Shown in pieces: positions 29,391 to 37,801 of a DNA stretch of 64,000 nucleotides. The stretch lies in the NCBI RefSeq assembly GCF_004216715.1, contig NZ_SGXG01000001.1, forward strand, positions 4,980,390-5,044,389, written 5' to 3'. Positions within the stretch are counted from its first letter, which is position 1. Each line of letters opens with the position of its first letter. The position numbers were made by a program, and so were the translations under genes. Source of the DNA: Cecembia calidifontis (GTDB taxonomy: Bacteria; Bacteroidota; Bacteroidia; Cytophagales; Cyclobacteriaceae). The notes beneath the pieces are model-generated. The model was not told where the DNA came from. It saw only the letters and a list, made by a program, of their open reading frames with translations, and searched no databases.

Positions 29391-29477
29391 ATCCCGCTGG
29401 GGCTTCCCGATATCGGCTCGTTTCACTTTACCTTGTCGGGATAAACTTCTCGCCCTTGACGTTCATCCTAAACTATG
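29391..29477 (-). repeat. Hairpin-rich tRNA-associated element, copy 1
   Basis: Just downstream of the first tRNA-Lys lies a segment that starts with a second copy of the last 14-15 bases of that tRNA (ATCCCGCTGGGGCT at 29391-29404; the gene's own copy starts at 29480, a period of 89 bases). The body holds two nested inverted repeats (TCCCGATA with a partner TGTCGGGA, and GGATAAAC with GTTCATCC). A close relative occurs at 29843-29930. It contains no supportable gene. Confidence 0.75.
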
Positions 29478-29550
29478 TGATCCCGCTGGGGCTCGAACCC
29501 AGGACCCTAACATTAAAAGTGTTATGCTCTACCAGCTGAGCTACGGAATC
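29478..29550 (-). tRNA. tRNA-Lys (TTT)
   Basis: A 73-nt cloverleaf read leftward: acceptor GATTCCG pairs with CGGGATC plus discriminator A, D arm GCTC...GAGC, anticodon loop CTTTTAA giving TTT, and T loop TTCGAGC. It is identical to the copy at 29931-30003. CCA is not encoded. It is the last gene of a four-tRNA operon. Confidence 0.95.
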
Positions 29551-29611
29551 ATGTGATTGGAACAATTACTATAAATATCTCTCGGATCAAATAGTATGTC
29601 CATTTAATAAA

Positions 29612-29636
29612 CAGAGCATCCTTAGGGGATGCTCTG
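29612..29636 (-). terminator. Hairpin between tRNA-Lys and tRNA-Arg
   Basis: The perfect 10-bp stem CAGAGCATCC / GGATGCTCTG lies between the tRNA-Arg gene and the downstream tRNA-Lys. It may be a partial terminator or a processing site in the tRNA transcript. Confidence 0.55.
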
Positions 29637-29640
29637 AAAG

Positions 29641-29714
29641 TGATCCTGTCAGGACTCGAACCTGAAACCTACTGCTTAGAAGGCAGTTGCTCTATCCAGT
29701 TGAGCTACAGGACC
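29641..29714 (-). tRNA. tRNA-Arg (TCT)
   Basis: A 74-nt cloverleaf read leftward: acceptor GGTCCTG pairs with CAGGATC (one wobble) plus A, anticodon stem ACTGC/GCAGT, loop CTTCTAA giving TCT, and T arm TCAGG-TTCGAGT-CCTGA. It reads AGA codons, which are common in this genome's genes. Confidence 0.93.
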
Positions 29715-29724
29715 TGGATAAAAG

Positions 29725-29799
29725 TCGGGGTGGCAAGATTCGAACTTGCGACCTCCACATCCCAAATGTGGCGCGATAACCGGGCTACGCTACACCCCG
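29725..29799 (-). tRNA. tRNA-Pro (TGG)
   Basis: A 75-nt cloverleaf read leftward: acceptor CGGGGTG pairs with CACCCCG plus A, anticodon stem CCACA/TGTGG, loop TTTGGGA giving TGG, and T arm GCAAG-TTCGAAT-CTTGC. It lies 10 bp from tRNA-Arg. Confidence 0.95.
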
Positions 29800-29842
29800 A
29801 ACTTATTCAATCTCGTTTGAAAAACCTTTTGTTTTCCTTTGT

Positions 29843-29930
29843 GATCCCGCTGGGGCTTCCCGATATCGGCTCGTTTCACTTCGCCTTATCGGGATAAACT
29901 TCTTGCCCGTGACGTTTATCCTTAACTATG
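29843..29930 (-). repeat. Hairpin-rich tRNA-associated element, copy 2
   Basis: This is the second copy of the element at 29391, with about eight base differences and the same 89-base distance to the matching tRNA-Lys 3' end. Both inverted repeats are perfect here (TCCCGATA/TATCGGGA and GGATAAAC/GTTTATCC). The copied tRNA end extends to about 18 bases (TGTGATCCCGCTGGGGCT). Confidence 0.75.
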
Positions 29931-30003
29931 TGATCCCGCTGGGGCTCGAACCCAGGACCCTAACATTAAAAGTGTTATGCTCTACCAGCTGAGCTACGGA
30001 ATC
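29931..30003 (-). tRNA. tRNA-Lys (TTT), second copy
   Basis: Identical in sequence and length to the tRNA-Lys at 29478-29550. It is the first gene of the leftward operon, about 50 bp from the promoter at 30053-30084. Operon order is Lys-Pro-Arg-Lys. Confidence 0.95.
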
Positions 30004-30052
30004 ATTTAGGTTTTGATTTGTTTTTTCTCAAATCATTGCCGTAATTGGACTG

Positions 30053-30084
30053 CAAATTTAAGCTACTGAATTTAAAATGCAAAA
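30053..30084 (-). promoter_or_regulatory. Bacteroidota-type promoter of the tRNA operon
   Basis: Read leftward, the sequence has -33 element TTTTG, a 19-base spacer and -7 element TAAATTTG, an exact match to the Bacteroidota consensus (TTTG, N19, TAnnTTTG), about 50 bp before the first tRNA-Lys. The -33 element overlaps the first codons of the divergent gene at 30077. Confidence 0.8.
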
Positions 30085-30805
30085 CCTAAAGCAAATCTTT
30101 CTGACAAAATTTATAATATTTTTTTTCGCTTTTTTACAAAGTATTAATTGTCAAGCGAATAACGCCAAGCTAAGTTTAGCAGATTCTTTGTTTGCTGCTC
30201 AAAATTACAAAGAAGCTTACGGTGTTTATGTAGATCTACTCGAAAATGAGGAAGCATACAGTCCAGCGATGCTTTTAAAAATGGCTTTTGTGGCAGAAGG
30301 CATGGGGGATTTTTCAAGAGCCAGTTTTTACCTCGCTAAATATTATGACCTCAATCCCAACCCAAGGGTAATTACCAAAATCAAATCACTTACCGAACAA
30401 AGCAACCTGATAGGGTACGAATTAAACGATGTTGACCGGTTGGTTAAATTCCTGTCCGACTTCCAGACTGAGTTAACCGCGCTCTTCGCTACATTACTTG
30501 TAATTTCTCTGATACTTCTATTGGTTTTCAACAAAAAAGCAAACCGTGCCAAATATTATTTACCTTCAGCCTTCTTCATTGTTCTGGTATTTATAGCCAA
30601 TAACTTTTTTACAGGTCCCAGAACTGGTATTATAACAGGAAGTCCGGCTTTAGTTATGGAAAAGCCCACAGCAGGCAGCAAATTGATAAGTGTGGTGGAT
30701 CCTGGACATAGGGTAGTCATCCGCTCAACAAAAGATGTTTGGTATGAAGTAAATTGGATGGACAAAAGAGCTTACATCAAAAAGGAACATATCACAAGAC
30801 TTTAA
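30077..30805 (+). CDS. TPR and SH3-like domain membrane protein (BatE-like)
   Basis: The 242-residue protein has an N-terminal signal segment, two TPR-like helical repeats (LADSLFAAQNYKEAYGVY; AEGMGDFSRASFYLAKYYDLNP, about 32-95), two membrane helices (about 135-155 and 162-180) and a C-terminal bacterial SH3-like domain (GSKLISVVDPGHRVVIR...WYEVNW). This resembles BatE-type proteins of Bacteroidota, but no bat genes are nearby, so the role is open. Confidence 0.7.
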   Translation: MQNLKQIFLTKFIIFFFAFLQSINCQANNAKLSLADSLFAAQNYKEAYGVYVDLLENEEAYSPAMLLKMAFVAEGMGDFSRASFYLAKYYDLNPNPRVITKIKSLTEQSNLIGYELNDVDRLVKFLSDFQTELTALFATLLVISLILLLVFNKKANRAKYYLPSAFFIVLVFIANNFFTGPRTGIITGSPALVMEKPTAGSKLISVVDPGHRVVIRSTKDVWYEVNWMDKRAYIKKEHITRL

Positions 30806-31432
30806 TTAAAAGTTCAAAGGATCCAGATATTTAAAATGCCCATTCATCTGGATCTTTTCTTTTGCTTTTTCAATCCCCCTTAATACCGGAATCACTTTCA
30901 TCAGATATGAGATTAAGAATTTTGTCCTTTCCGACTCCTTATCCATACTCAACAATTCGTATTCCTCTTCCAGTTTCAATCCAATTTTGTGGGAGTAGGA
31001 AAATGAATTTACGTCCAGAGGCTTTAATTCAACCTTTTGCCCCATCAGTCTAAATAGTTCCTTGAGATAAAAAAGGAATTCATTATACAGGCTTTGGGGT
31101 ATTCGTGGATCATTATCCCTTATTTTTACCCAACCACCTGCGTAAAGCTTATCCTGCATGGGGTTATCGAAAGAAATCAATTCAAAAACCCGTCTGGCCA
31201 CAGTTTTAATATCCATCCTTCCATCGTCATAGACCTTTGAAATTTCAAGCAACTCCACCTCTGTTCCTAAGGTCATGAGCTTATCAATGTAAACACAAAT
31301 CCCAAAAGCCCCCCCGTTATCTTTGATATCATGAATGAGTTGTCTATATCTGGGTTCAAAAATATGCAGGTTGAGGTTTTCCCCAGGAAAGGCAACCAAT
31401 TTCAATGGGAATAAGGGAAGATAAACCTGCAT
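30806..31432 (-). CDS. LON peptidase substrate-binding domain protein
   Basis: The 208-residue soluble protein begins LPLFPLKLVAFPGENLNLHIFEPRYRQLI, the diagnostic start of the Lon N-terminal (LAN) substrate-binding domain. It lacks the ATPase and protease parts, as is normal for this stand-alone family. A role as an adaptor in protein turnover is inferred. It converges with the gene at 30077 with no gap. Confidence 0.9.
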   Translation of the reverse strand: MQVYLPLFPLKLVAFPGENLNLHIFEPRYRQLIHDIKDNGGAFGICVYIDKLMTLGTEVELLEISKVYDDGRMDIKTVARRVFELISFDNPMQDKLYAGGWVKIRDNDPRIPQSLYNEFLFYLKELFRLMGQKVELKPLDVNSFSYSHKIGLKLEEEYELLSMDKESERTKFLISYLMKVIPVLRGIEKAKEKIQMNGHFKYLDPLNF

Positions 31433-31483
31433 TTTAATTTAACTAGGTATTGGGAAATTGATTTTCATGTTGTCCATGCACTG

Positions 31484-32158
31484 TTACCGGTCCAAGGTTT
31501 CCAATAAAGTCTCAATCTGATCAGGTGACATATAGAGATTTTTTATTTTATCCTTATAGTCATCCTCAAATCCATCATGGTTGAGGATATAATTTTTTGT
31601 AGCAAGGATTTGATGCCCCATACCACAAACTATGGCATATCCATCGGCCGTGTATTCTGCCTCCACGACTTTTTCTTTAGAAGTCAGGTACTTGAAACCG
31701 AAGCGCATCATATTCCCTGTAGACCTTTTTAAGTAATCCATTATATGCCCCAATTCATGACCAATCCAGCCCACTAATGCATCATTAGGGATCTTTTCAA
31801 TCGGTATCACTTTATCTTCAAACTCCAAGGTCCTGGTGATTTTGATCCGGTATTTTCTTTTCTCCAAAGGATCCACAAAAAGAGACAAAACTTTCGGCTG
31901 GGCCTGCATTACGGCCCCGCTAATCCTCTCTTTGAATTCAAAAGTAATATCTACCTCTTCCAATTCAGGAAAATATTCCAATGCTTCTTTCACCGGACCA
32001 AGGATAGCTTTGGGGACTTTTTTGTTCTTGAAATTGACTATTGCGTCAAGGTCTTTTTCGTCTTTTTGAAAATTTGGGGGTGATTGAGCTAGGCTCTGGA
32101 TAAACTGAGGACTTCCGAGAAGGAAAATCCAAATCAATACTAAATGCATGCAATTCAA
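31484..32158 (-). CDS. Secreted zincin-like protein of unknown family
   Basis: The 224-residue protein has a signal peptide (about 1-24) and an HELGH motif with His134 (VGWIGHELGHIMDYLKRS), the HExxH form of zinc metallopeptidases. A downstream EAEYTADGYA segment could supply the third ligand (Glu or Asp). I do not recognise a named family. Without tests it is only a predicted metallopeptidase of the envelope. It lies about 110 bp downstream of gap. Confidence 0.65.
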   Translation of the reverse strand: MNCMHLVLIWIFLLGSPQFIQSLAQSPPNFQKDEKDLDAIVNFKNKKVPKAILGPVKEALEYFPELEEVDITFEFKERISGAVMQAQPKVLSLFVDPLEKRKYRIKITRTLEFEDKVIPIEKIPNDALVGWIGHELGHIMDYLKRSTGNMMRFGFKYLTSKEKVVEAEYTADGYAIVCGMGHQILATKNYILNHDGFEDDYKDKIKNLYMSPDQIETLLETLDR

Positions 32159-32224
32159 ACTGTTGAACTACTATGGTACAAAAAATTATCCTATAATCCA
32201 ATATAAAATGTCACAGAGAACAAA

Positions 32225-32249
32225 AAAGGAGGGCATTTGGCCCTCCTTT
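32225..32249 (-). terminator. Terminator of the gap gene
   Basis: The stem AAAGGAGGGC / GCCCTCCTTT with a 5-base loop lies just past the gap stop codon (32270) on the leftward strand. Confidence 0.75.
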
Positions 32250-32269
32250 ATATATGATTTGGTATTTTA

Positions 32270-33277
32270 TTAACCTTTGCTGGCAATGTAAGTCAACAAA
32301 TCGAGTACTTTATTGGAGTATCCCCACTCATTGTCATACCAGGACACAACCTTTACAAAAGTTTCACTAAGCTGAATCCCTGCATCCGCATCAAAAATGG
32401 AAGTCCTTGGATCTCCGTTGAAGTCAGTAGATACTACGGCATCTTCCGTATAGCCCAAGATACCTTTCAGGTGGGTCTCAGAAGCCTCCTTCATTTTGGC
32501 ACAAATTTCTTTGTAGGAAGCCGGCTTTTTCAACCTTACTGTCAAGTCCACCACAGAAACGTTAGGGGTAGGCACCCTAAAGGCCATACCTGTCAGCTTT
32601 CCGTTAAGTTCAGGGATAACTTTACCTACTGCTTTTGCTGCACCTGTAGAAGAAGGGATGATATTTTGTGAAGCTCCTCTACCTCCTCTCCAATCTTTAG
32701 CGGAAGGACCATCCACTGTTTTTTGTGTGGCTGTAACAGCGTGAACCGTAGTCATCAAACCTTCCTCAATACCCCAATTATCATTCAGCACCTTAGCGAT
32801 CGGTGCAAGACAGTTTGTTGTACAGGATGCATTGGACACAAAGTTCATGTCTGAGGTATATTTGTCATGGTTTACCCCCATTACAAACATCGGAGTATCA
32901 TCTTTGGAAGGTGCTGACATGATCACCTTTTTGGCACCGGCATCGATATGGCCTTGAGCAGAATCTTTGGTAAGGAAAATACCGGTAGATTCCACAACGT
33001 AATCAGCACCTACCTCACCCCATTTAAGGTTTGCAGGGCTTTTTTCCGCTGTTACTCTGATTTCATTTCCATTGACCACCAATTTACCATCCTTGATTTC
33101 CACGGTTCCGTCGAATTTACCATGGGTGGAATCATACTTCAACATGTAAGCGATATAATCTACATCAATCAAGTCATTGATGGCAACCACCTGAACGTCA
33201 GGCCTTGATTGTGCAGCCCTGAATACCAGTCTACCGATTCTTCCGAATCCGTTGATTCCTACTTTGATTTTGCTCAT
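32270..33277 (-). CDS. gap: Glyceraldehyde-3-phosphate dehydrogenase, type I
   Basis: The 335-residue cytosolic enzyme has the NAD-binding KVGINGFGRIGR start and the catalytic motif SNASCTTNC with Cys152, at the full usual length. It catalyses the phosphorylating oxidation of glyceraldehyde 3-phosphate in glycolysis and the reverse in gluconeogenesis. Asp at the end of the second strand (INDLID) indicates NAD preference. It is flanked by terminators on both sides, so it is monocistronic. Confidence 0.97.
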   Translation of the reverse strand: MSKIKVGINGFGRIGRLVFRAAQSRPDVQVVAINDLIDVDYIAYMLKYDSTHGKFDGTVEIKDGKLVVNGNEIRVTAEKSPANLKWGEVGADYVVESTGIFLTKDSAQGHIDAGAKKVIMSAPSKDDTPMFVMGVNHDKYTSDMNFVSNASCTTNCLAPIAKVLNDNWGIEEGLMTTVHAVTATQKTVDGPSAKDWRGGRGASQNIIPSSTGAAKAVGKVIPELNGKLTGMAFRVPTPNVSVVDLTVRLKKPASYKEICAKMKEASETHLKGILGYTEDAVVSTDFNGDPRTSIFDADAGIQLSETFVKVVSWYDNEWGYSNKVLDLLTYIASKG

Positions 33278-33518
33278 AGTTATTTTATTTATTGTTGTAT
33301 GGGTTAGACTTTAAAAAGAAAACCGTTGCTGATAAAATCCATTTTTTTCAAACGGTATGCTTCTCAATAATGTGATAAAATTACCAAATAAATTCTGCCT
33401 ACCAAAAATATTTAAAAGATTGAAAATGAAGCCATTAATCAAACCCCAAAATACAATCGATTGCGAAATTCCCGAAAAAAATCAACCCACTGATTTTCAG
33501 ACAAATAATTTTTTTTAC

Positions 33519-33547
33519 AAAAAAAGCGGCCGAAGCCGCCTTTTTTT
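33519..33547 (-). terminator. Terminator of the isocitrate dehydrogenase gene
   Basis: GCGGC / GCCGC stem with a CGAA tetraloop, flanked by A and T runs, ends the leftward icd transcript. Confidence 0.8.
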
Positions 33548-33548
33548 G

Positions 33549-35783
33549 TCATTTTTTTAAGCTATCCAGAATTTCATTGAAAGTTTTACTTGGCCTCATG
33601 ACAGCGGATGTTTTGATTGGATCCGGTTTGTAATAGCCACCAATATCAACCTTCACCCCTTGCACACCATTCAGCTCTTCCACTATTTTGGATTCGTTCT
33701 CAGCTAATTGTTTGGCAATAGGGGCAAAAATTTCTTTCAATTCCAAGTCTTTATCCTGTGAAGCCAAAGCTTCTGCCCAATACATCGCCAAATAGAAATG
33801 ACTTCCTCTGTTATCCAATTCCTTCACCTTTCTTGAAGGAGATTTATCTTCCTCCAAAAACTTCCCGGTTGCCTTATCCAAAGTTTCTGCCAAAACTTTT
33901 GCCTTTTCATTTGAAAACACTTCACCTAAATGCTCCAAAGAAACTGCCAGCGCCAAAAACTCACCCAGGGAATCCCACCTAAGGTGATTTTCTTCTAACA
34001 ATTGTTCAACATGTTTTGGGGCAGATCCTCCGGCTCCTGTTTCAAACAAACCTCCACCATTCATCAAAGGCACAATGGAAAGCATCTTCGCACTGGTACC
34101 CAACTCAAGGATAGGGAACAAATCGGTCAGGTAATCTCTCAATACATTTCCTGTTACAGAAATAGTATCCTTACCTTCCTTCATTCTTTGCAAAGTGAAT
34201 CTTGTCGCCTCAACAGGAGACATGATATGGATTTCCAAACCATGTGTATCATAATTTGGCAAATATTTCTCAACCTTTTTGATCAATTCGGCATCATGGG
34301 CCCTGTTTTTATCCAACCAAAAAACTGCCGGCACTCCTGTGGCCCTGGCTCTGTTCACTGCCAACTTCACCCAATCCTGTATTGGTTCGTCTTTGGTCTG
34401 GCACATTCTCCAGATATCCCCCTGCTTTACCTCATGTTCGATCAAAACAGTACCATCCTCAGAAAGGACTTTAACTGTCCCATCCCGAGGTATTTCAAAT
34501 GTTTTGTCATGAGAGCCATATTCCTCTGCTTTTTGGGCCATCAGTCCCACATTGGGTACAGATCCCATGGTGGCAGGATCAAATGCACCATTTTTCTTAC
34601 AGAAATCAATGGTTTCCTGATAAACTCCCGCATAGCATCTATCCGGGATAACCGCTTTGGTATCCTGTTGCTTCCCTTCTTTGTTCCACATTTGCCCCGA
34701 AGAACGGATCATGGCAGGCATTGAAGCATCTATGATGACATCACTCGGTACATGGAGATTGGTAATTCCTTTATCAGAATTCACCATCGCAAGCTCAGGC
34801 CCATCAGCAAGACAAGCCTCAATATCAGCTTCAACCTCTTTCCTCTTCCCTTCCGGAAGATTGGCAATTTTTGCAAGAAGGTCTCCTAAGCCGTTATTGA
34901 CATCCACACCGATCTGTTTGAACAAATCCCCATGTTTTTCAAATACGGGTTCAAAAAATACTTTAACTGCATGGCCAAAAATGATAGGATCTGAAACCTT
35001 CATCATCGTAGCCTTCAAATGTAAAGAGAAAAGGACACCGGCTTTTTTGGCGTCTTCCTTTTGTTCTTTCAAAAATTTCCTGAGTTCGTCCACGCTCATT
35101 ACCGCAGCATCAATGACCTCACCTTCCTGAAGGGACAGTTTTTCCTTAAGTACAGTAATGGATCCATCTTTCCCATGGAGTTCTATCCTTACTGAGGAAG
35201 GTTTTTCTATGGTAAGGGATTTTTCACTGCCGTAAAAATCCCCCTGATTCATACTGGCCACATGGGACTTGGCGTCTGCACTCCACTTGCCCATACTATG
35301 CGGGTTATTTTTAGCGTATTGTTTCACCGCTAATGGCGCTCTTCTGTCGGAGTTACCCTCTCTCAAAACAGGATTCACCGCACTGCCTTTAACTTTATCA
35401 TAGCGTGCCTTGATGGATTTCTCCTCCTCAGTTTTTGGCTCATCCGGATAATTGGGTAAAGCATAACCTTTTTCCTGAAGCTCTTTGATGGCAGCTTTCA
35501 ACTGTGGGATAGAAGCAGAAATATTGGGAAGCTTCACAATATTTGCTTCAGGGCTTTTGGCTATCTCCCCTAACTCCGACAGGTCATCGTTAATTCTTTG
35601 GTCAGGCTTTAAATATTCTGAAAACTGGGAAATGATCCTTCCCGACAAGGATATATCCCTGGTTTCTACGACTATACCCGCCGAACCGGTAAAGGCTTTG
35701 ACTATTGGCAAAAAAGAATAGGTCGCCAATGCCGGAGCCTCATCCGTAAGGGTATAAATAATCTTGGCTGTTTTACTGGTCAT
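33549..35783 (-). CDS. icd: NADP-dependent isocitrate dehydrogenase, monomeric type
   Basis: The 744-residue protein matches the monomeric (IDH-II) class, which is about 740 residues: KIIYTLTDEAPALATYSFLPIV at the start, NSDRRAPLAVKQYAKNNPHSMG, LHLKATMMKVSDPIIFG and the C-terminal GGYYKPD motif. It converts isocitrate to 2-oxoglutarate with NADP in the citric acid cycle. Monomeric IDH is unrelated in size to the usual dimeric enzyme. Confidence 0.96.
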   Translation of the reverse strand: MTSKTAKIIYTLTDEAPALATYSFLPIVKAFTGSAGIVVETRDISLSGRIISQFSEYLKPDQRINDDLSELGEIAKSPEANIVKLPNISASIPQLKAAIKELQEKGYALPNYPDEPKTEEEKSIKARYDKVKGSAVNPVLREGNSDRRAPLAVKQYAKNNPHSMGKWSADAKSHVASMNQGDFYGSEKSLTIEKPSSVRIELHGKDGSITVLKEKLSLQEGEVIDAAVMSVDELRKFLKEQKEDAKKAGVLFSLHLKATMMKVSDPIIFGHAVKVFFEPVFEKHGDLFKQIGVDVNNGLGDLLAKIANLPEGKRKEVEADIEACLADGPELAMVNSDKGITNLHVPSDVIIDASMPAMIRSSGQMWNKEGKQQDTKAVIPDRCYAGVYQETIDFCKKNGAFDPATMGSVPNVGLMAQKAEEYGSHDKTFEIPRDGTVKVLSEDGTVLIEHEVKQGDIWRMCQTKDEPIQDWVKLAVNRARATGVPAVFWLDKNRAHDAELIKKVEKYLPNYDTHGLEIHIMSPVEATRFTLQRMKEGKDTISVTGNVLRDYLTDLFPILELGTSAKMLSIVPLMNGGGLFETGAGGSAPKHVEQLLEENHLRWDSLGEFLALAVSLEHLGEVFSNEKAKVLAETLDKATGKFLEEDKSPSRKVKELDNRGSHFYLAMYWAEALASQDKDLELKEIFAPIAKQLAENESKIVEELNGVQGVKVDIGGYYKPDPIKTSAVMRPSKTFNEILDSLKK

Positions 35784-35981
35784 TTTTACTTATTGTGAAT
35801 AGATGAATTTATTTGGAAGAAGTAGCTCATAAGAAATTTTGGAAAATCAGGGATAAAATCTGATTCAAAAGAAGAGAGCTATTTCAAAATTGCGGGCTAA
35901 ATTAAATAATTTATGCGAGTTTCAAAGTTTGATTACATCAAGGGAAAATATGGCATTTTGGATAAACTTTAAGGACATTGG

Positions 35982-36833
35982 TCATCCTTTCAACTTAAAA
36001 GCATCAGCATCTTTCCAAGCAGGGAATTTTTCCCTGTATTCAATTAATGCTTTGTGGTCAAGGGTAGCAAATAGGACATTTTCTTCATCGTCTGAATAGA
36101 CCAATGTTTCACCTTTAAAGTTATAGACTGCAGAATGGCCAGAATAGGGAATGGCATTGCCATCTTTTCCAATTCTATTGACGCCTATGGCATAGCTTAA
36201 ATTCTCAACAGCCCTCGCTTGAAGCAAAATATCCCAAACACCAATTCTCGGGCTGGGCCAACTTGCTACATAGAAAATCAGGTCGTATTCCAGTTCATCA
36301 TCCTCAACTGTATTCCTACTCCAAACCGGGAATCTCAAATCATAACAAATCTGGGGAAATATTTTCCATCCCTTTAAGGGAAAAACTTCTCTTTGGGTTC
36401 CCATGGAGTAATGGGCGTCTTCATCAGCCATCCTGAAAAGATGCCTCTTATCGTATTTATTGACAGTGCCATCTGGTGACACCCACAACAATCTATTATA
36501 GAACTTTCCTTCTTCCTTGATTACCAAGCTCCCTGTAATCACAGCCTGGGTTTGGGCAGCCATCTGGCGCATCCACTTTGTTGTAGTAAAATTCATGGGT
36601 TCTGCCACTTCAGCAGCATCCATCGTAAAACCTGTGGAAAACATCTCCGGCAAAATGACCAGATCTACCTTTTGATCCAGGTTCATAATTTTTTCTTCCA
36701 GCATCGCCAGATTGGCGGTCCTGTCTTTCCAATACAAATCAGTTTGAACAAGTGCGACGGTAAGATCAGAATTTAGCATTTCTTTCAGGAATGGAATAAG
36801 AAAAAACCAACAAGATATCTTGTTGGTCAGCAT
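35982..36833 (-). CDS. Carbon-nitrogen hydrolase (nitrilase superfamily amidase)
   Basis: The Glu-Lys-Cys triad of the nitrilase superfamily is visible: VILPEMFSTGF, VNKYDKRHLF and FPQICYDLRFPVW. The 265-residue product starting at ATG 36779 (MLNSDLTVALVQTDL) fits the family better than the upstream ATG at 36833. Relatives include omega-amidases that deaminate 2-oxoglutaramate or 2-oxosuccinamate, which I consider the best guess. It follows def by three bases and is probably co-transcribed with it. Confidence 0.87.
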   Translation of the reverse strand: MLTNKISCWFFLIPFLKEMLNSDLTVALVQTDLYWKDRTANLAMLEEKIMNLDQKVDLVILPEMFSTGFTMDAAEVAEPMNFTTTKWMRQMAAQTQAVITGSLVIKEEGKFYNRLLWVSPDGTVNKYDKRHLFRMADEDAHYSMGTQREVFPLKGWKIFPQICYDLRFPVWSRNTVEDDELEYDLIFYVASWPSPRIGVWDILLQARAVENLSYAIGVNRIGKDGNAIPYSGHSAVYNFKGETLVYSDDEENVLFATLDHKALIEYREKFPAWKDADAFKLKG

Positions 36834-36836
36834 TTT

Positions 36837-37391
36837 TTATCTCAAAGGATAGATCATCCGATAGTCTGTCGGCACCTTTCCTTTACTTACATCTATGAGT
36901 TTGCTCTGTACCAATCTTTTTTTCAAACCTTTAAGGTAATCAACAAATAGAATACCTTCCAAATGATCGTATTCATGTTGGATTACCCTGGCGGTCATTC
37001 CGGAAAACTCTTCTTCTTTAAGGTTCCAGTTCTCGTCAAAATACTCAATGGTAAGTTTCTCAGGTCTGATTATTTCAGCCCTTACCTCAGGGATGCTGAG
37101 ACAACCCTCTTCAAAACCATAATGATCACCATATTCGTCCAAAATAATGGGATTGATAAATGCCCTCCTGATTCCTTTCTCTTCGTCATTTTCATCCAAC
37201 ATCAGCGTGGAATCAATCACAAACAAACGGATACCTTTGTTGATCTGGGGAGCAGCCAAACCCACGCCATTGGCATGGTCCATGGTACTGAACATATCCT
37301 GGATAAGATCATGGAGGTTTTCTCCTTCGGTAATTTCTTCAGCCTCACGCTTCAATATAGGGTTGCCATAAGCAACAATGGGATAAATCAT
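36837..37391 (-). CDS. def: Peptide deformylase
   Basis: The 184-residue enzyme has all three motifs: GVGLAAPQ (42-49), EGCLS (95-99, metal Cys) and HEYDH (His139, Glu140, His143). It removes the N-formyl group from new proteins. It overlaps ruvX by four bases, so translation is likely coupled. Confidence 0.97.
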   Translation of the reverse strand: MIYPIVAYGNPILKREAEEITEGENLHDLIQDMFSTMDHANGVGLAAPQINKGIRLFVIDSTLMLDENDEEKGIRRAFINPIILDEYGDHYGFEEGCLSIPEVRAEIIRPEKLTIEYFDENWNLKEEEFSGMTARVIQHEYDHLEGILFVDYLKGLKKRLVQSKLIDVSKGKVPTDYRMIYPLR

Positions 37392-37801
37392 AATTGTTCC
37401 AAGTAAGATTGTAGGATAATTGCGGCACTCACCTTATCCAGATTTCCTGTTTTTTCTTTTCTGTCCTTTTTTTTACTGCCCATGGCAATCATACTTTGCA
37501 TGGCCATTTTGGAAGTGAATCTTTCATCAATCATCACCAGTTTCTTGTCGGGGAAGATCTTTGAAAGCCGGTCTTTCAGACTGATCACCCTCGGGGTCAT
37601 TTCATTGGGATTTCCATCCAGGTTTTTGGGATAGCCCAAAACGATAGTTTCTACCTCTTCTTTTTGAAAGTAGTTTTGAAGAAACGTAATCAGTTTTGAG
37701 GTTTCCACCGTTTCCAGGGGATTGGCCACAATCTTCAACGCATCTGTAACGGCAATTCCAGTCCTTTTGGTTCCCAGATCTATGGCTAAAATCCTACCCA
37801 T
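37388..37801 (-). CDS. ruvX: Putative pre-16S rRNA nuclease / Holliday junction resolvase RuvX (YqgF)
   Basis: The 137-residue RNase H-fold protein shows GRILAIDLGTKRTGIAVTD at the start, IVLGYPKNLDGN and MIDERFTSKMA, all family hallmarks. YqgF/RuvX proteins act in 16S rRNA maturation and were first proposed as Holliday junction resolvases. It lies between the hemerythrin-domain gene and def, with overlaps on both sides, in a small operon. Confidence 0.95.
   Translation of the reverse strand: MGRILAIDLGTKRTGIAVTDALKIVANPLETVETSKLITFLQNYFQKEEVETIVLGYPKNLDGNPNEMTPRVISLKDRLSKIFPDKKLVMIDERFTSKMAMQSMIAMGSKKKDRKEKTGNLDKVSAAIILQSYLEQL

Noticed and set aside
29391..29404. Third and fourth partial tRNA-Lys genes
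   Set aside because: Only the last 14-18 bases of the tRNA are present, without D or anticodon arms, so these are copied ends and not tRNA genes.
29640..29897. 85-codon plus-strand frame across tRNA-Arg and tRNA-Pro
   Set aside because: It is a translation of tRNA genes and the hairpin element.
34002..34724. 240-codon frame opposite icd
   Set aside because: The monomeric isocitrate dehydrogenase is certain on the other strand; the antisense product has no motif.
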